NCBI GenBank assembly: GCA_021234155.1
Contig: JAJEKV010000010.1
Span: 4,314,871-4,378,870, forward strand
DNA length: 64,000 bases
Direction: 5' to 3'
DNA from: Isoetes taiwanensis
Lineage: Eukaryota; Streptophyta; Lycopodiopsida; Isoetales; Isoetaceae
Shown: piece after piece, positions 13,201 to 24,999 of the stretch
How positions within the stretch are numbered: the first letter of the stretch is position 1
Layout: each line of letters starts with the position of its first letter
Translations under genes and position numbers: made by a program
The notes under the pieces: model-generated
Database searches by the model: none
Seen by the model: only the letters and a program-made list of their open reading frames with translations
What the model was told of the DNA's origin: nothing

Positions 13201-16200
13201 TTCGGGCTTTGTAGAAACTCGCAGACTGCTTTTATTTCAGCATCGATGCTCCTCGAATGGTAAATAGACCCCTAAATCGTCCTAATGGCGAAATTACCTC
13301 AGGAGCAAGTTGTCTACCGGTTTTGGCGAAAAGAAGGAAACACTCACGCCCACGACACAAGATCCCGCGATGCACATCCAGGGCCAATTGACTAATGAAA
13401 GGTGATGGAAGTGAGCTACATTTGGCTTTGAGTTCTGGCTCCTCTCACAGTAACTTGGTCCCTGTGGCAATGTCGGGACGCTCGAAATCCATTGGCAGAG
13501 TCGATCGCTGATCTCGAGAGCTTGGTCCGGCCCCTCGTGGCCTTGGGGAGAGGGGAAATTTGGGGCAAGCAACCGGAGGGGATTTTAGGGTCCGCTAGTC
13601 AAGGCTAACACCCTAACTCCATTTCCCCAAGACACCTACCGAACTGGATAAGGAGAGGGCTCAAAGGCAAACCCCGTGGGCTGCCGTGCTCTAGAAGGGT
13701 TTACGCTGGGGCCGAAGTCCCTCGGGTTCCGGTTTAATTTTGGGACTCGCCGAAGTGCGAAATGAATACGGAGCAGGTGGAACCGACGGAAAGGAGTTTG
13801 GGCCTTTCCTCCTCCCGCCATGTGGCAAGAAGTCTAGCTTTTGCAAAGGGCAAGACATCTCAGAATTAAGCAATTAATGCATTGCACTAAAATAAATCTC
13901 GCTGGCTGATCCGGTAATTCATTCCGCGACACGCCCACTTTCGGAATTTTGAGTAGGTCTAGGTCAAAGGGTTAGCATTAGAACGGGTCAGGGGTACCCG
14001 CTGGGTGTGGCAACTGAAGTCGCACCTTCCCCAAGTCAAACGAGGACCTTTTGCAAAACTTTCACAAAGAGGGAGAGTCCGACTCCCCGTGAGGCGTAAT
14101 CCAAAAGTGCCCCGCCAGGCGCTCTTCCCCGCGCCGGGCCCCCTTGGTCAGACGCTAATGACCAATTCCTCGAGCCCTGCCTCCCTATCCGGACCGTTGA
14201 TCCTCCGTGCTCAGGGGCCCCTTCGGAAGGTCCAAAAGCAGATTCCGCATCGGTCCCGAGAATCCTAATAACCGCTGGGCGGCCCCTGGCTGCCTACTTT
14301 GTGTGAAACCGCGACCGCTTTTGTCGTCGGGCAATCGATGCCCCATTTATAGCCAGACCCCTCGCCGTAAATCGTCCGGACGCTTAAATTACCCTAGGGA
14401 GCAAGTTACACCTGGCCGGGTTTTGGCGAAGAAGGAAACACTCCACGCCTCCACGACAAGATCCCGCATGCAATAACTTGTAGCCACCGGACTAATGAAA
14501 GTGTGATGGAAGCGAGCTACTTTGCGCTTCTTTGGAGTTCTGGTCTTCTAAGCACGAACTTGGTCCCTCGTGGTAAATGTCGACTATCCATTGGCGTAGC
14601 CGATCGCGACCTCGAGCGTGGAGGGTCGCCTAACAGCCCTGTGGCCTTCGGGAGAGTAGAAATTTGGGTAAGCAGCTCTCCTCGAGGGATTTTAGGTTCA
14701 TACCAAGGCTAACACCCCCAACTCCACTTCAAGATTACCTGCCAGCGTCCCTACCAACTGACAAGGAGATAGCCTCCAAACGTAAACTCGTGGGTTGCCA
14801 TGTGCTCTAGAAGGGTTTACGCTTTGGGGCCGAAGTCCGTCTCAAGGTAATTTGGGACCTGGCCGGTAGCGCCACCGGTATCACGGAGTAACCGACTCTG
14901 AGCGGAAGCGCTCGGGCCTTCCTCCTCCGATGTAAGGGCAGAAGTCGGGGGCGCTGGTAGCGTAAGCATATCTTCAGAATTCGGGCAATTAATGCATTGC
15001 ACGGTAAAAATAAATTCGCTCTTGCCGCCGGATCCCTAATTCATCTCAAAGACACCTTTCCACTTTCTAATTCTTCTGAGAAGGCTCCAGGGTCAGGGTT
15101 AGATAGGAACGGTTTGGGCAGCCTGCTGTAGGCAAATCGAAATGCACCCTTTTCCCAAGTCAAACGAGGCTGTGACCTGCGTGGATCCTCACAAGAGGGG
15201 AGAGTCCCACTCCCCGTGAGGCGATTCAAAGTTCCCCGAGGGTGCAGCCTTCCCGCGCCAGCCCTCGGTCGCACGCTTAATATTCACTCCCTCCCAGCCC
15301 GCCCCTATCCGGACCGCTGATCCTCCGCTCGTGGCCCCTCTTCTGAAGGTCCAAAAGATTCCAGATCGTCCTAGTGAACTTGTCAAACTGGCCTGGAATG
15401 CCACTTTTAAACCGGGTGACTGCTTTGTCGCTCGGCAACGGATGCTCCCGAATGGCAAATAGACTCCCTGCCTAAATTGTCCGGAATGGCGAATTACCCT
15501 AGGGAGCAAGCATAATTGGCCGGGTTTTGTATGAAAGAAGAAAAACACTCACGCCCACTGCAGCTGCAGATCCCCATGCACATCCCCAGCTTAAAACGGA
15601 CGGCAGCGTGATGGGCGGAGGCCACCGGTTTTTCTCGGCGCCCCAGTGCCTCCTGCCACTCTGAATCCTAGTCCCTGCAATGTCGAAGGCTTCCAGCCCA
15701 TGGTAGAGCTAGATCGCATCTTGGAGGAGCTGCAGGCTCTCCCAACCTTGGGGCCTCGTGAGATGGAAATGGGGGCGCGAGGCCTCGGAGGGATTCTTAG
15801 GGGTCCACCAGCTGGGCCAACTCAACCCCACTTTCAAGACACCTACTAAGGTCCTGAATTGAAGGGCGAGAGGGCTCCTCCAAACGAAACCCCGGTATGG
15901 GGCTTCAGGCTCCTAGAAGGGTTTCACGCCTTTTGGGGCTGAGGCCCAGTCTCACAGCCTGTGGACTAGCCTGCAGAAGCAAAGAAATGAAATGATAAGC
16001 GTGCTGTGGAACCCACTCCATGTTTTGCCAGCCTTTCTCCTCCTGGGATGTGGGTGCCAGTGCCTGGGTGGCATGCAAGACATTCAGAAATTCCCAATTA
16101 ATGCACAAACGCAACAAAATCTCCTTTGCCGGCCGTGGATCCTAATTCATCTCCAGCACACCACCTACCAATTTTTCTGAATTTTTGGAGAAGGTCTAGG

Positions 16201-18944
16201 TCAAAGGGAGCAGATGCTGAACTGCCGGGCAGCCCATGTGTGGCAACCCCAGCCGGGCAATCTTCCTGTCAAACGAGGCTCGGGGACCTTGCAGATCCCT
16301 TTCACAAGAGGGAGAGTCCCATCTCTGTGAGGCGGGATCCAAAGTTCCCCGCAGGCAGCCCTTCCCGGGCAGCCTCCCAGTCAGACGCGAATGACCACCC
16401 TCCCTAAGCTCCTGCCTCTCTATCCCGAATACCGCTGATCCTCCAGCTCGTGGGCCCCTCTTCGGAAGGTCCAAAGATTCCTGTGACGAACGGGAGAACT
16501 TGCCAAACCGCTGGAAGGCCCCGATGCCTGGCCAGGAAACTGCGACTTGCTTTGTCGCTCGCATCGATGTTCCTATCGGTAATAGACCCCGCCAAATTGC
16601 CCTGAATGCATAGAATACCTTCTAGGGAGTGTTACACTCCGGCCGGTTTTGGCGAAAAGAAGGCTGAAACACTCACGCCTCCACGAAGATCCCGGCGTAC
16701 ATCCCAGGGGCCAATTGACTACGAGTGTGATGGAAGTGGAGCTACTTTGGTGCCGAGTCTTCGTGGTCTTCCGCCATCAACTTGGTCCTCAGGCAATGTC
16801 ACGCTTCCGAGTCCACTGGCGTAGTCGTGATCACAATTCCTAGAGCTGAGGTCGCCTACCCGCCTCGTGGTGGCCTTGGGAGTGGTACCAGCAAGCAGCC
16901 CTGAGGGATTTAGGGTCCGCTACCGGCTAACACCCCAACTCCATCTCTTCAAGACACGGCTAGTCCCGCCGACCGGACAAGGAGAGGCCTCAAACGAACC
17001 CTGTGGGTTGCCGTGCTCTAGGAAGGGTTTACGCTTGGGGCCGAAGTCCCCGGGTCTCACAGTAATTGGGACTGGCCGGTAGCGTTGTTCTGCAGAATAC
17101 GGCAAGGGAACTCATGACGAGCGAGTTTAGCCTTTCCTCCTCCCCATGTGGCAAGTGAAGTCGAGACATTCGAAATTCCGCAATTAATGCACGCAGACGG
17201 AAAATAATCGCTTTTGCCGGATCCTAATTCATTCCGACACGCCCAATTCTTCGAATTTCTGAGAAGGTCTAGGTCAAAGGGGTTAGTGATAGGAACGGTT
17301 TCGCAGCTCCGCTGGTAGGCAACCAGCCGCAAGGCACTCTTCCAAGCCAAATTGAAGGACCTTGCAGATCCCCTCACAAGAGGGAGAGTCCTGACCGAGG
17401 CTAGATCCAAAGTTCTCGGTGCTCTTCCCTCGCGCCTGGCTGCATCGCTAATGACCACCTCCTTCCAGCCCTGCCTCTATCCCACCGCTGATCCCTCCGC
17501 TCAGTGGGCCCTCTTCTGAAGGTCCAAAAGATTCCAGTGACGGCCCGAGAACTTTGCCAAACCTGGCGGCCCCGATACCTGGCCTCAGGAAACCGCGTAT
17601 CTGCTTTGTCGCTCGGGCACCTGTGGATGTTCTACGGCAAATAGACTTCGCCAACCGTCCTGAATGGGCTAAATTCATCTCTAGGAGCGTTGCGCTTCGG
17701 GCCGACTTTTATGAAGAAGAAAAACACTCACTTCCACGACAAGATCCCGCGATGCACATCCTAGGCCAATTGACTACTGAGTGTGATGAAAGTAGCCACT
17801 TTGGCTTCGAGTTCGCAAGTGGTCTTCTGCCACTAACTTTGGTCCCTGTGCAGGCAATGCCCACGCTCTCCGAGTCCATTGGCAGAGCCTGATCGTTGAT
17901 TCCTCGAGGAGTTTTATGGTCGCCTGGCCCGTCTCCTGTGGGCCTTGGGGAGAGGAAATTTGGGGCCCTTGAGGGATTTTAGGGTCCACGCCTTTGCTGC
18001 CAACACCCCCAACTCATCTCTTCAAGACATTTGCCATAAGGTCCTACCGGACCGATAAGGAGAGGGTTTCTAAACGAACCCCGTATTGCCAGTTCTAGAA
18101 GGGTTTCACGCTTAGCCGAACCTGGGTCTCATGTAATTTGACTCGGGCCGAAGCAAGCAGCCTCGGTGAATACCGAGCAAGGGGAACTCGACTTGAGCCG
18201 GAGTTTGGGCCTTTCCTCCTCCGGCGTGGGTAAGTAGAAGTCGGGGGCTTTGCGCTAAGTAAGACATTCGTGAATTCGCAATTAATGCATTGCACGAAAA
18301 TAAATTCGCTTTTTGCCAATGGATCCCCTAATTCATCTCCAAAGACACGGCCCACTTTTCGAATTTTGGAGAAGGTCTAGGTCAAAGGGGGTTAAGATAG
18401 AACGGGTCGGGCAGCCCGCTGTGGCAACCGAAATGGCACCCTTCCCCAAGTCAAACGAGGCTGATCTTGGTGTGGATCCTCACAAGAGGGAGAGAGTCCT
18501 GACTCCCGTGAGGCTGATCCAAAAGTTCCCGGTAGCTCTTCCCCGGGCACTGGGCCCCCTTGGTCAAGACGCTTAATGACCACCTCGGAGTCTCGTTCCC
18601 CTATCCAATCGTTGGATCCTCCTCACAGTTCGTGGCCCTCTTCTGAAGGTCCAAAGATTCCAGACCGAGAACTTGTCAAACCGCTGGCGCCCCGGATGTC
18701 TACTTTGTGAAACCAAGAGACTGCTTTGTCATCGTCAAGACCGGGGATGCAGTTCCTTTAATGGCAAAATAGACTCTAAATCGTCCGGACATGGTAAATT
18801 ACCCTAGGGAGCAAGTTACACCTGGGCCGGTTTTATGTAAAAGAAGGAAACACTCATCTACCTACGATCCTCGCATGCACATCCTAGGCCAATCACTCAC
18901 GAAAGTGTGATGGAAGTGAGCTACTTTGTGCTTCTTGGAGTTCT

Positions 18945-19815
18945 GGTCTTCCGCCACTTTAACTTGGTCCCTGTGGCAATGTCGACGCTCCGGTCCATTG
19001 GCAGAGTCGACGCGATTCCTCGAGAGCCGAGGTCGCCTCACCGTCCCAAGGCCTGGGAGAGGGAAATTTGGGGCAAGCAGCCCGGAGGGATTTTAGGGTC
19101 CGCTACCTCGGCCACCACCCCTAACTCCACTTCAAGACATCGCTAAAGGTCCCGGCCGACCGTGACAAGGAGAGGGCTCAAACGAACCTTCGCGGCTGCT
19201 GTGCTCTAGAAGGGTTTACGCTTTAACCTCGGGTCTTCCGCCACTAACTTGATCCCTGTGGCACGCTCTTCGCATTCTCGAGTCCATTGGCAGAGCTAAT
19301 CATGGCTCCGGGTGAGGGAGGTTGCCCGCCCTTCCCCAGGGCCTTGGGGAGGGAAATCAGCAAGCAGCCTTCCCGAGGGACGGAGGTCCGGCTCAAGGGC
19401 CAACACCCTAACTCCACTTCAAGACATGGCGCAAAGTCCCTCGGGTCAACTGGACAAGGAGAGGGCTCCTAAACGAAACCCCTGGGTTGCCAGCTCTAGA
19501 AGGGTTTACGCTTTGGGGGGCCGAAATGGGTCTTTGGCCACTCTAACTTGGTTTCCGTGAGCAATGTCAACGTTCTCTGAGTCCATTGGCAGCCCAAATC
19601 GCGGGTTCCTGAGAGGGAGGTTGCCCGCTCTTCCCTGTGGCCTCCAGGGAGAGGAAATTGGGAAAGCAGCCCTGAGGGATTTTAGGGTCCGCCCCGCCAA
19701 CACCCCAACTCCACTTCCAAGACACGCCAGGTCCCTACCGGACCGGGACAAGGAGAGGGTGCCCAAACTTCACGAACCCCGCGGAGCTGGGCCAGGCCTC
19801 TAGAAGGCTTGCTGC
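18945..19815. repeat. Three-fold tandem amplification of a ~293-bp satellite sub-segment
   Basis: The segment from GTCTTCCGCCACT through CTCTAGAAGGGTTTACGCTT occurs three times in a row, starting near 18945, 19234 and 19531 (spacings 289 and 297 bp). Elsewhere in the array it occurs once per 1.09-kb unit. The junctions join GTTTACGCTTT directly to GGTCTTCCGCC. It lies at the right end of the array. Confidence 0.8.
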
Positions 19816-20144
19816 CTTTGGGGCCCCAGTCCCAGTCCGCTAGCTTGAACGCGGGCCGAGAAGCCGCTACGAGCAAAACGCATGTACAAGGGAACCGACG
19901 AATCCGAGTTTGACCTGTCCTCCTCCCGATGGGCAATTAGCCTGGGGCTTTTTGCGCTGGCACACACACGCATTAAATCTCGCACCAATACTGCACGAAA
20001 AATAAATTCGATTTTGCCGTACTGGATCCCTTTAATTCATCTCCGCAAAGACACTACCTAACTTTTCGAATTTTTGGAGAAGGTCTAGGTCAAAGATTAG
20101 CATTAGAACTGGCCGGGCAGCCCGCTATGCAGGCAACCGAGCTG

Positions 20145-20795
20145 ATTTGGAAGATTTTGGAAGATGCGTACTTGACTTCAAGCCACAAAGAAACATAAAT
20201 TTAGCGGCTACTTTTATCACCAAAGTTGGAAAACTAAGCCGACCGGCCCATCACAAACTTCTAAGAATGTGCATTTGAAAGATTTAGGAACATGGAAGTG
20301 TCCCATTTGTAAGAGCTACAGGAGAGTCCAAAACCACAAATAAATAACTTTAAGCCGGTTCTACCACCCGTTTAAATGTCGCAGGTAAAACCTCAGTTCA
20401 AAATGGCAAATCGAATCAAGAAGGCGAGCATCCAAATGTAAGAATGCAAAATATCTTCAAGAATCCTTCGATCATGTTCATGCATATGTATCAATGCTAG
20501 ATTGTACCCAAGAGAAAATATAACAATGTACAAAACATAGGCCATTGAATAAAAGATCACTTGAACACTCCGCGATACCCTTCCGGAAGCTTGGTTTTAT
20601 GGTTTCTATCGCGGAAGTCCTCCAATTTGTCCATCCCCTTTGAACCATATAGCTCCATGCGTCAGTGGCGTTCATGGCCAGCCATGCATATGTCATATCA
20701 TCGTATCAGCGTTAATGCTCGTTTCCCCGTGGTGCTTCCAAAACCCCTCGAATTATCTTTTTCTGAAGCATCTCCCTATCATGCTGCTAGGCGTT
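20145..20795. other. Unassigned sequence right of the satellite
   Basis: Satellite homology ends at about 20144 and the base composition becomes AT-richer. A 72-codon open frame on the minus strand (20478-20696) looks weakly protein-like and follows the coding-like fragment at 20796-20966 in transcription order, but I recognise no domain in it. Nothing else can be supported here. Confidence 0.5.
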
Positions 20796-20966
20796 TCATT
20801 GGTTCCTAGCAATTTGGTCGCTGGGTTTCTCACCAATCACATACTTCTTTAACACTTTCATCCCATGGATCGTTGTTTCATAGTCCTCATCTTCTCGAGT
20901 GGAGGGTGGAGGGGGTCTTACTTCGAGGATTCTTCCTTCATGCCCTCGACGGCTCGCTACACCAAG
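20796..20966 (-). pseudogene. Coding-like fragment, unknown function
   Basis: A minus-strand frame of about 56 codons ends at a TGA (20796-20798) and reads as ordinary soluble-protein sequence. It has a run of four prolines, then an acidic EDEDYE segment, then GMKVLKKYVIGEKPSDQIAR. The upstream boundary is a TATAG that could be a splice acceptor. There is no initiator ATG at the start, so this is an exon or a fragment. Similar short minus-strand pieces continue to about 24.3 kb, which suggests one decayed transposon or gene. No domain is recognised. Confidence 0.35.
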
Positions 20967-21239
20967 CTATAGATTAGAAAATAGATAGGCCATAATAAAG
21001 TGTATAAACTACGAGTGTAGCCTCCACTTCAGGAAGACAGTTCCATATCTCGCTTCTGAATCCTCATCTCTCCTCAATCTGGTTCAAGGCCGGGTTGTTA
21101 CCCTTCCATGGGCTATGTATCCCAAAAGCAATAAAGAAAAAACTCACAATAACCGCAATGAAAAACTAGGATCCGAGGATCGCTCGCAATAATACTTCCG
21201 CTAAAATCATAAAAAGAAATGGGAAAAATGAAAGCCTAC

Positions 21240-21375
21240 CGGATGACTTTTAGAAGAACGTGAGACGCCGCTTTTAAGATCGCATGGATCGGCCGCTTAA
21301 CGACGCTTTTAAAGGTCGCTTAACGACGCTCTTATAACGACGCAAATGCTTAATGGCTTATAACGACGCCGTATT
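21240..21375. repeat. Cluster of AACGACGC motifs
   Basis: Within about 130 bp the octamer AACGACGC, or the fuller GCTTAACGACGC, occurs four times, spaced about 20-35 bp, in otherwise AT-rich sequence. The same motif, often as the near-palindrome CGCCGTTTAACGACGC, is dense again at 34395-34600 and 35160-35725. Short CpG-containing motifs repeated near element ends are typical of subterminal repeats of plant DNA transposons (known for CACTA and Mutator-like elements). No matching terminal inverted repeat was found. Confidence 0.5.
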
Positions 21376-21511
21376 TTAAATTTGTTTTATTTTCGTGAGG
21401 CCGAGATGCCATATATTACCCTATTAGTCCTCCAGCCTCGCTCTCCGGCTCCTCCGCCGCTTCCCTCCAGTTTCCTCCTCCTCCTTCACGGAAGCCTCAC
21501 CTACATCCGCT

Positions 21512-21622
21512 ATGGCCGCTTCTCCTCGGATGCATGCCCGCTTTGATGTCGCGACTGCAGGTGCCGCGGGTGCGGTGCCGCTAAGCACTGAATCGGCCCA
21601 AATTGAAAGTGGCGAGACCTAA
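21512..21622 (+). CDS. Small ORF after a pyrimidine-rich leader (possible first exon)
   Basis: A CT-rich stretch (about 21425-21490, rich in CTCC and TCCTCC) resembling a plant 5' leader precedes an ATG at 21512. The frame encodes 36 residues, starting MAASPRM and rich in alanine and glycine, and ends at TAA (21620-21622). A CTGCAG|GT at about 21556-21563 could be a splice donor, making this a first exon. There is no recognisable domain and the downstream exons are not identified. A chance ORF is possible. Confidence 0.25.
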   Translation: MAASPRMHARFDVATAGAAGAVPLSTESAQIESGET

Positions 21623-22263
21623 CCTAACCTACAGTCGAGTTCAAGCAAGCTTATGTAAAGTCAGCGCGGATAGGGCAAGAAAGACCTCGCCGGGTGACAT
21701 CGGGAGGCCGGAACCTTCCTCTCAATACGTGCCTCGAAAACCAAGAAATGCATGGTGAGTTTCCAAGCAGTTTGGCCCGTATGCTAGAGGATAGGGCCTT
21801 TGGGAAGGGAAACATTTGTCGGGCCCTACTTTCAAAAGTTGCAAAATCTCGCACTCAACCTGTGGCATGGAAGTGCCTCGCATGAATTCCCTTGGGAATG
21901 ACACCAATACCGGGAGGGCTTGATTCCAATACGTTTCTCGAGGCTTTGTTCCGACGGAGTGGAAATGCCCGTCGAAAGCACCTTCGAGTCGGCGGAAAGG
22001 GATCAGCACCGATGCTGATATATACCACTAGATGCGTAATCGGGCATCCACTTTGTCTTGTGCATTTGAATTGTGTATGGGTTTTTATATGAATTTTGTA
22101 TTTTGAAGGGAATACATATATGATTTTTGTATATGAATCTTGCATTTTGAAGGGAATCTTCACATTTTATGCGATTAATTAAACATAAAGCATGTACTCA
22201 ATCAGATGTAGAACTGCCCCTGATTCTACGCTTGCAAGCCATAGGTCTATATTAGGATGCCAA
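21623..22263. other. No gene seen; short local duplication
   Basis: About 640 bp without a supportable gene. At about 22091-22162 a segment containing GAATTTTGTATTTTGAAGGG is tandemly duplicated with a period near 53 bp. Confidence 0.4.
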
Positions 22264-22680
22264 TTAACTTGGTACAAATATTCTATGATAACTTCGGGTT
22301 GCAATACTAATGTTGCCTAATATGGTTTGTAGTATACACAACGCATGCCAGCATTTCTTATTCATATGTGGAAGAAAAATATAATAATCATAATAAAGCA
22401 ATGAAGGTCTAATCGATAGTCTTCTATCATGACAATAATAGTCCCCAACCCCCAACCTCCTATTCAACCTATATCTCTTCTTCACCTTTCCAAATATGCT
22501 GGAGCGTAGCCTCAAGTATGGAACTACTAACCACCAATGATCTTGCAAAGGATCCGAACTAAGGTGACCTACAAAACCTCTATTGGTTAGTTCCTTTGTT
22601 AATGACATATAAATTTTATTGCATCCATAAACATACTTGTTCACATTGCTCAACCTCACGAGTGTAGTTCTGGACCTCAA
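22264..22680 (-). pseudogene. 138-codon frame, possibly a decayed ULP1-like peptidase piece
   Basis: A long minus-strand frame in AT-rich sequence. Near its middle is DHWWLVVPYLRL, and near its end DYYIFLPHMNKKCWHALCIL. The latter has the shape of the segment around the catalytic histidine of ULP1-type (C48) SUMO peptidases: a strand reading like F-[IL]-P, then a W/H pair, then a hydrophobic strand. C48 peptidases are common passengers of plant Mutator-like and CACTA transposons. The Asp and Cys motifs were not found, so this is a weak suggestion. An alternative is a chance frame. Confidence 0.22.
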
Positions 22681-23143
22681 TTTATACCGACGGAAGCTGA
22701 ATTAAAGTGAATGATGTGCCACCTGGGATCTTTGTGCATTATCGTGGCATGAGCAACGCATTACCACAAGATCAAGTCCATTCGCATCGTAAACAGCATT
22801 GTTTTGAATGTACCATCGACATCAACCTCCATGATAGCCTTTTCATAGCACCAACCATTCCAACATTGCCTCATTGGGTTTGGTCTGAGATTCACCAGCC
22901 TCGGGTAAACTGTATCTTTAAACTTTACCGATATACCACAATCATAAGTGCGCTTTGCCAATGATCCATACCTTTGTCGCCGAAGTGAGCAACTTTGGAC
23001 TATATTGATGCATATGACTATACTACAAAGCAGTATGAAACAAATGTTCAAAATAACGAACAACTGGAATTATATGCAAGTGCTATTAAGTTGCACTCCT
23101 TACAAATAGTGACATCACTTCTTTAGCATATGCAAATTCTTCG
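22681..23143. other. No supportable feature
   Basis: AT-rich sequence between two minus-strand coding-like fragments. Open frames on both strands are short and resemble nothing recognised. Confidence 0.4.
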
Positions 23144-23610
23144 CTAGAAACATGCCCACGCTGCCTCTGCCATCTCTAGTTGTTCTGTTACCATTTCATT
23201 GTTTATCTCACTCGGCAGACCTCTAGATGATCCTGTTGGTTGCTTCATGACTTTGCCCATAGCTGCCTTCTCTCCCATCTCTCTTTATTTTTCCTCTTCC
23301 TCGTGATTTTTTATCCATTTCTCCATGGAGGGAGTTGTAGATGAGAAACTTATTGACTTTTTGGCTATTCCCGCTCTTCTAGGTGAACAATTTCTTCGGT
23401 GGTCTCCTTCTGAACTCGCAATTATAGTTGGAGTGTCTCTACTCCATTCATAATCGTGGAGTATTGGGGTGTAGATCGCCAAGAACTCCTAAGTGGACAT
23501 AGAATACCGACTCTCGCGGCTAACCAACCCGGGCCATGCAACCTCCTCGCCTTGCCTTTCTGACGCATCAAGTCCTCGAGGACCTTCTGAAATGCTTCTA
23601 TAAAAAACAT
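23144..23610 (-). pseudogene. Decayed coding segment, transposase-like composition
   Basis: A minus-strand frame of 113 codons (23482 down to 23144) is interrupted by one TAA at 23285-23287. It reads as a hydrophilic, Glu/Lys-rich protein with MEKWIKNHEEEEK before the stop and MGKVMKQPTGSSRGLPSEIN after it. An overlapping frame covers 23422-23610. The arrangement loosely recalls the charged C-terminal part of plant En/Spm-associated proteins (Transposase_24 type), but I see no diagnostic motif. It is probably part of a decayed DNA transposon. Confidence 0.35.
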
Positions 23611-24012
23611 CCATCTAGGGATTTATGCCAGCCTGCAAGCTTCCTACCCACCAAACGCACCAAGAAGTGAGTTTTGTATGTCCTTAAAACTTGTTGGGAA
23701 TTCTTTTCTCTAAAGATACAAATATGCCCCAACGAATCTTTAGTTCGCATGTCCGCGAATTTCATTTGTCTAAGATCTCCTTCCTTGTAATCCATCTTAA
23801 ATATCATTTAAGAAAGAAGTTAAGGAGAGTTCAGCATCGCAGTGTTTTCTTAAACTGCATCTAACCTCGAAAAAAAATCCCTCGATAGGAGCATATATTT
23901 GCATGTAGTGGACCGTTTACGGAGGTGACGCACTTCTAACAATAGGCATAACAAATCAGAACATCTGCGGCGCTAATCAGCGATTTCAACCTGCTTTTAA
24001 CTCCCCTTCTCG

Positions 24013-24255
24013 CTAGAGAAAACAATTACGCGAATCCACGCATATATCCCTGGGCTCGAAGTCTTTTATTGCCTTGATCGCTTCAACGGTTTCATACATT
24101 TTCTAGGCATGATCCAACCACTTGTGGCCTTTATTCCTTTTTCCGACATTTAACCATGCTTTTAGATTTTGATCCAAAATTTCAGACCTTTCTCGTATCG
24201 AGATCTCGTAGGTCCCCGTACGTCCGCGACATGCTTCCAAATAGATCAAACGCTT
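24013..24255 (-). pseudogene. Coding-like fragment with one internal stop
   Basis: An 81-codon minus-strand frame, open apart from one TAG at 24103-24105, reads as a plausible helical protein. It includes ILDQNLKAWLNVGKRNKGHKWLDHA before the stop (quoted here as two adjoining parts, ILDQNLKAWL then NVGKRNKGHKWLDHA) and KMYETVEAIKAIKDFEPRDI after it. There is no start codon and no recognised family. It probably belongs to the same decayed unit as the fragments at 20.8 and 23.1-23.6 kb. Confidence 0.35.
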
Positions 24256-24999
24256 TTAAAGATGTGCATGGATCAAGAAGATGATGGATCTTCAATTCTC
24301 TCGTCTAGGGTAGAAGGAAGAAGATGCTTTCCACTTCATTCCTTAACCTTTTATTTCCTCCTTCAAATGATCCCACATGTTACTCCCAATCTCTCATTGT
24401 CAAACCTTTTTGGGAGAGGCTCTTCGCAATGTTTTTCTCTTTGACCCACGATCGGGGTCGATTTTCCATCGGGTGATATCTCTTTTGAAGTTTGCATGAC
24501 ATTTTTGTGCAATGCCGCTGACCTGCATGAGAGTTTAACCGTTCTTCGTCCCCGGCCAAGTGATGCCGTGATATCCGCATTAATTTGAGTCCAGAGAGTT
24601 CATACGTCCAGGCCAATCGCCGCTATCCACATTTCAATTGCTCAAGGTAAATCTTCGGCTCAAGACGAAAGTTTCCTACATTATCGTAGAAATTTCAATA
24701 CCTTCACTTCACAATGTCAAAGCTCATCAATAACTATTTTCGCATATGGATCTAGACTTTCCGGGCTTCTTTTCCTCGGGTCCCTCGAACTAATAGTACT
24801 ACCATTAAAATGGCTAGTCTTCAAGTGATAAACCACTGGTAAATTATAGTTGATCGAACACATCACAAGTTGGATCCACGCTACCGACGACGCCCATAAG
24901 GATTAACACCATCCGCTACAACCCTAACTGGAGATTTCGTGGGTTTCTTCCAAATTCTACCATGTTCTTGACGATACACGGTTCTATTGGCGAAGGTAG
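24256..24999. other. Unassigned sequence
   Basis: A 78-codon minus-strand frame (24380-24616) is Lys/Arg/His-rich and could be part of the same decayed element, but it has no recognisable motif. The rest shows no feature. Confidence 0.35.

Larger units (their letters stand above)
1..20144. repeat. ~1.09-kb tandem satellite array (about 18 units)
   Basis: The same ordered set of landmarks recurs throughout. The landmark GTGATGGAAGTGAGCTACTT and its variants begin near 447, 1193, 2288, 3388, 4697, 5761, 6857, 7955, 9061, 10157, 11240, 12316, 13402, 14500, 15608, 16727, 17780 and 18905. Spacing is mostly 1.05-1.12 kb. Other landmarks in each unit are AGAAGGTCTAGGTCAAAGGG, CTAGAAGGGTTTACGCTTTG and AATTAATGCATTGCAC. 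The array runs in from the left edge and stops abruptly near 20144 part-way through a unit. Units differ by many substitutions and 1-4 base indels, so no reading frame survives from unit to unit, and the open frames here are chance. No resemblance to rRNA, 5S or telomere repeats is apparent. It is probably a chromosomal satellite; its location (centromeric, pericentromeric or knob) cannot be told from sequence. Confidence 0.93.

Noticed and set aside
158-20000. Dozens of 60-185-codon open frames in the first 20 kb, on both strands
   Set aside because: They lie in a GC-richer satellite, change frame and sequence from unit to unit, and share no conserved protein between units. They are chance frames.
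22264-22680. A confident ULP1/C48 peptidase
   Set aside because: Only one motif-like segment is present and the catalytic Asp and Cys regions are not seen. Left as a low-confidence suggestion.
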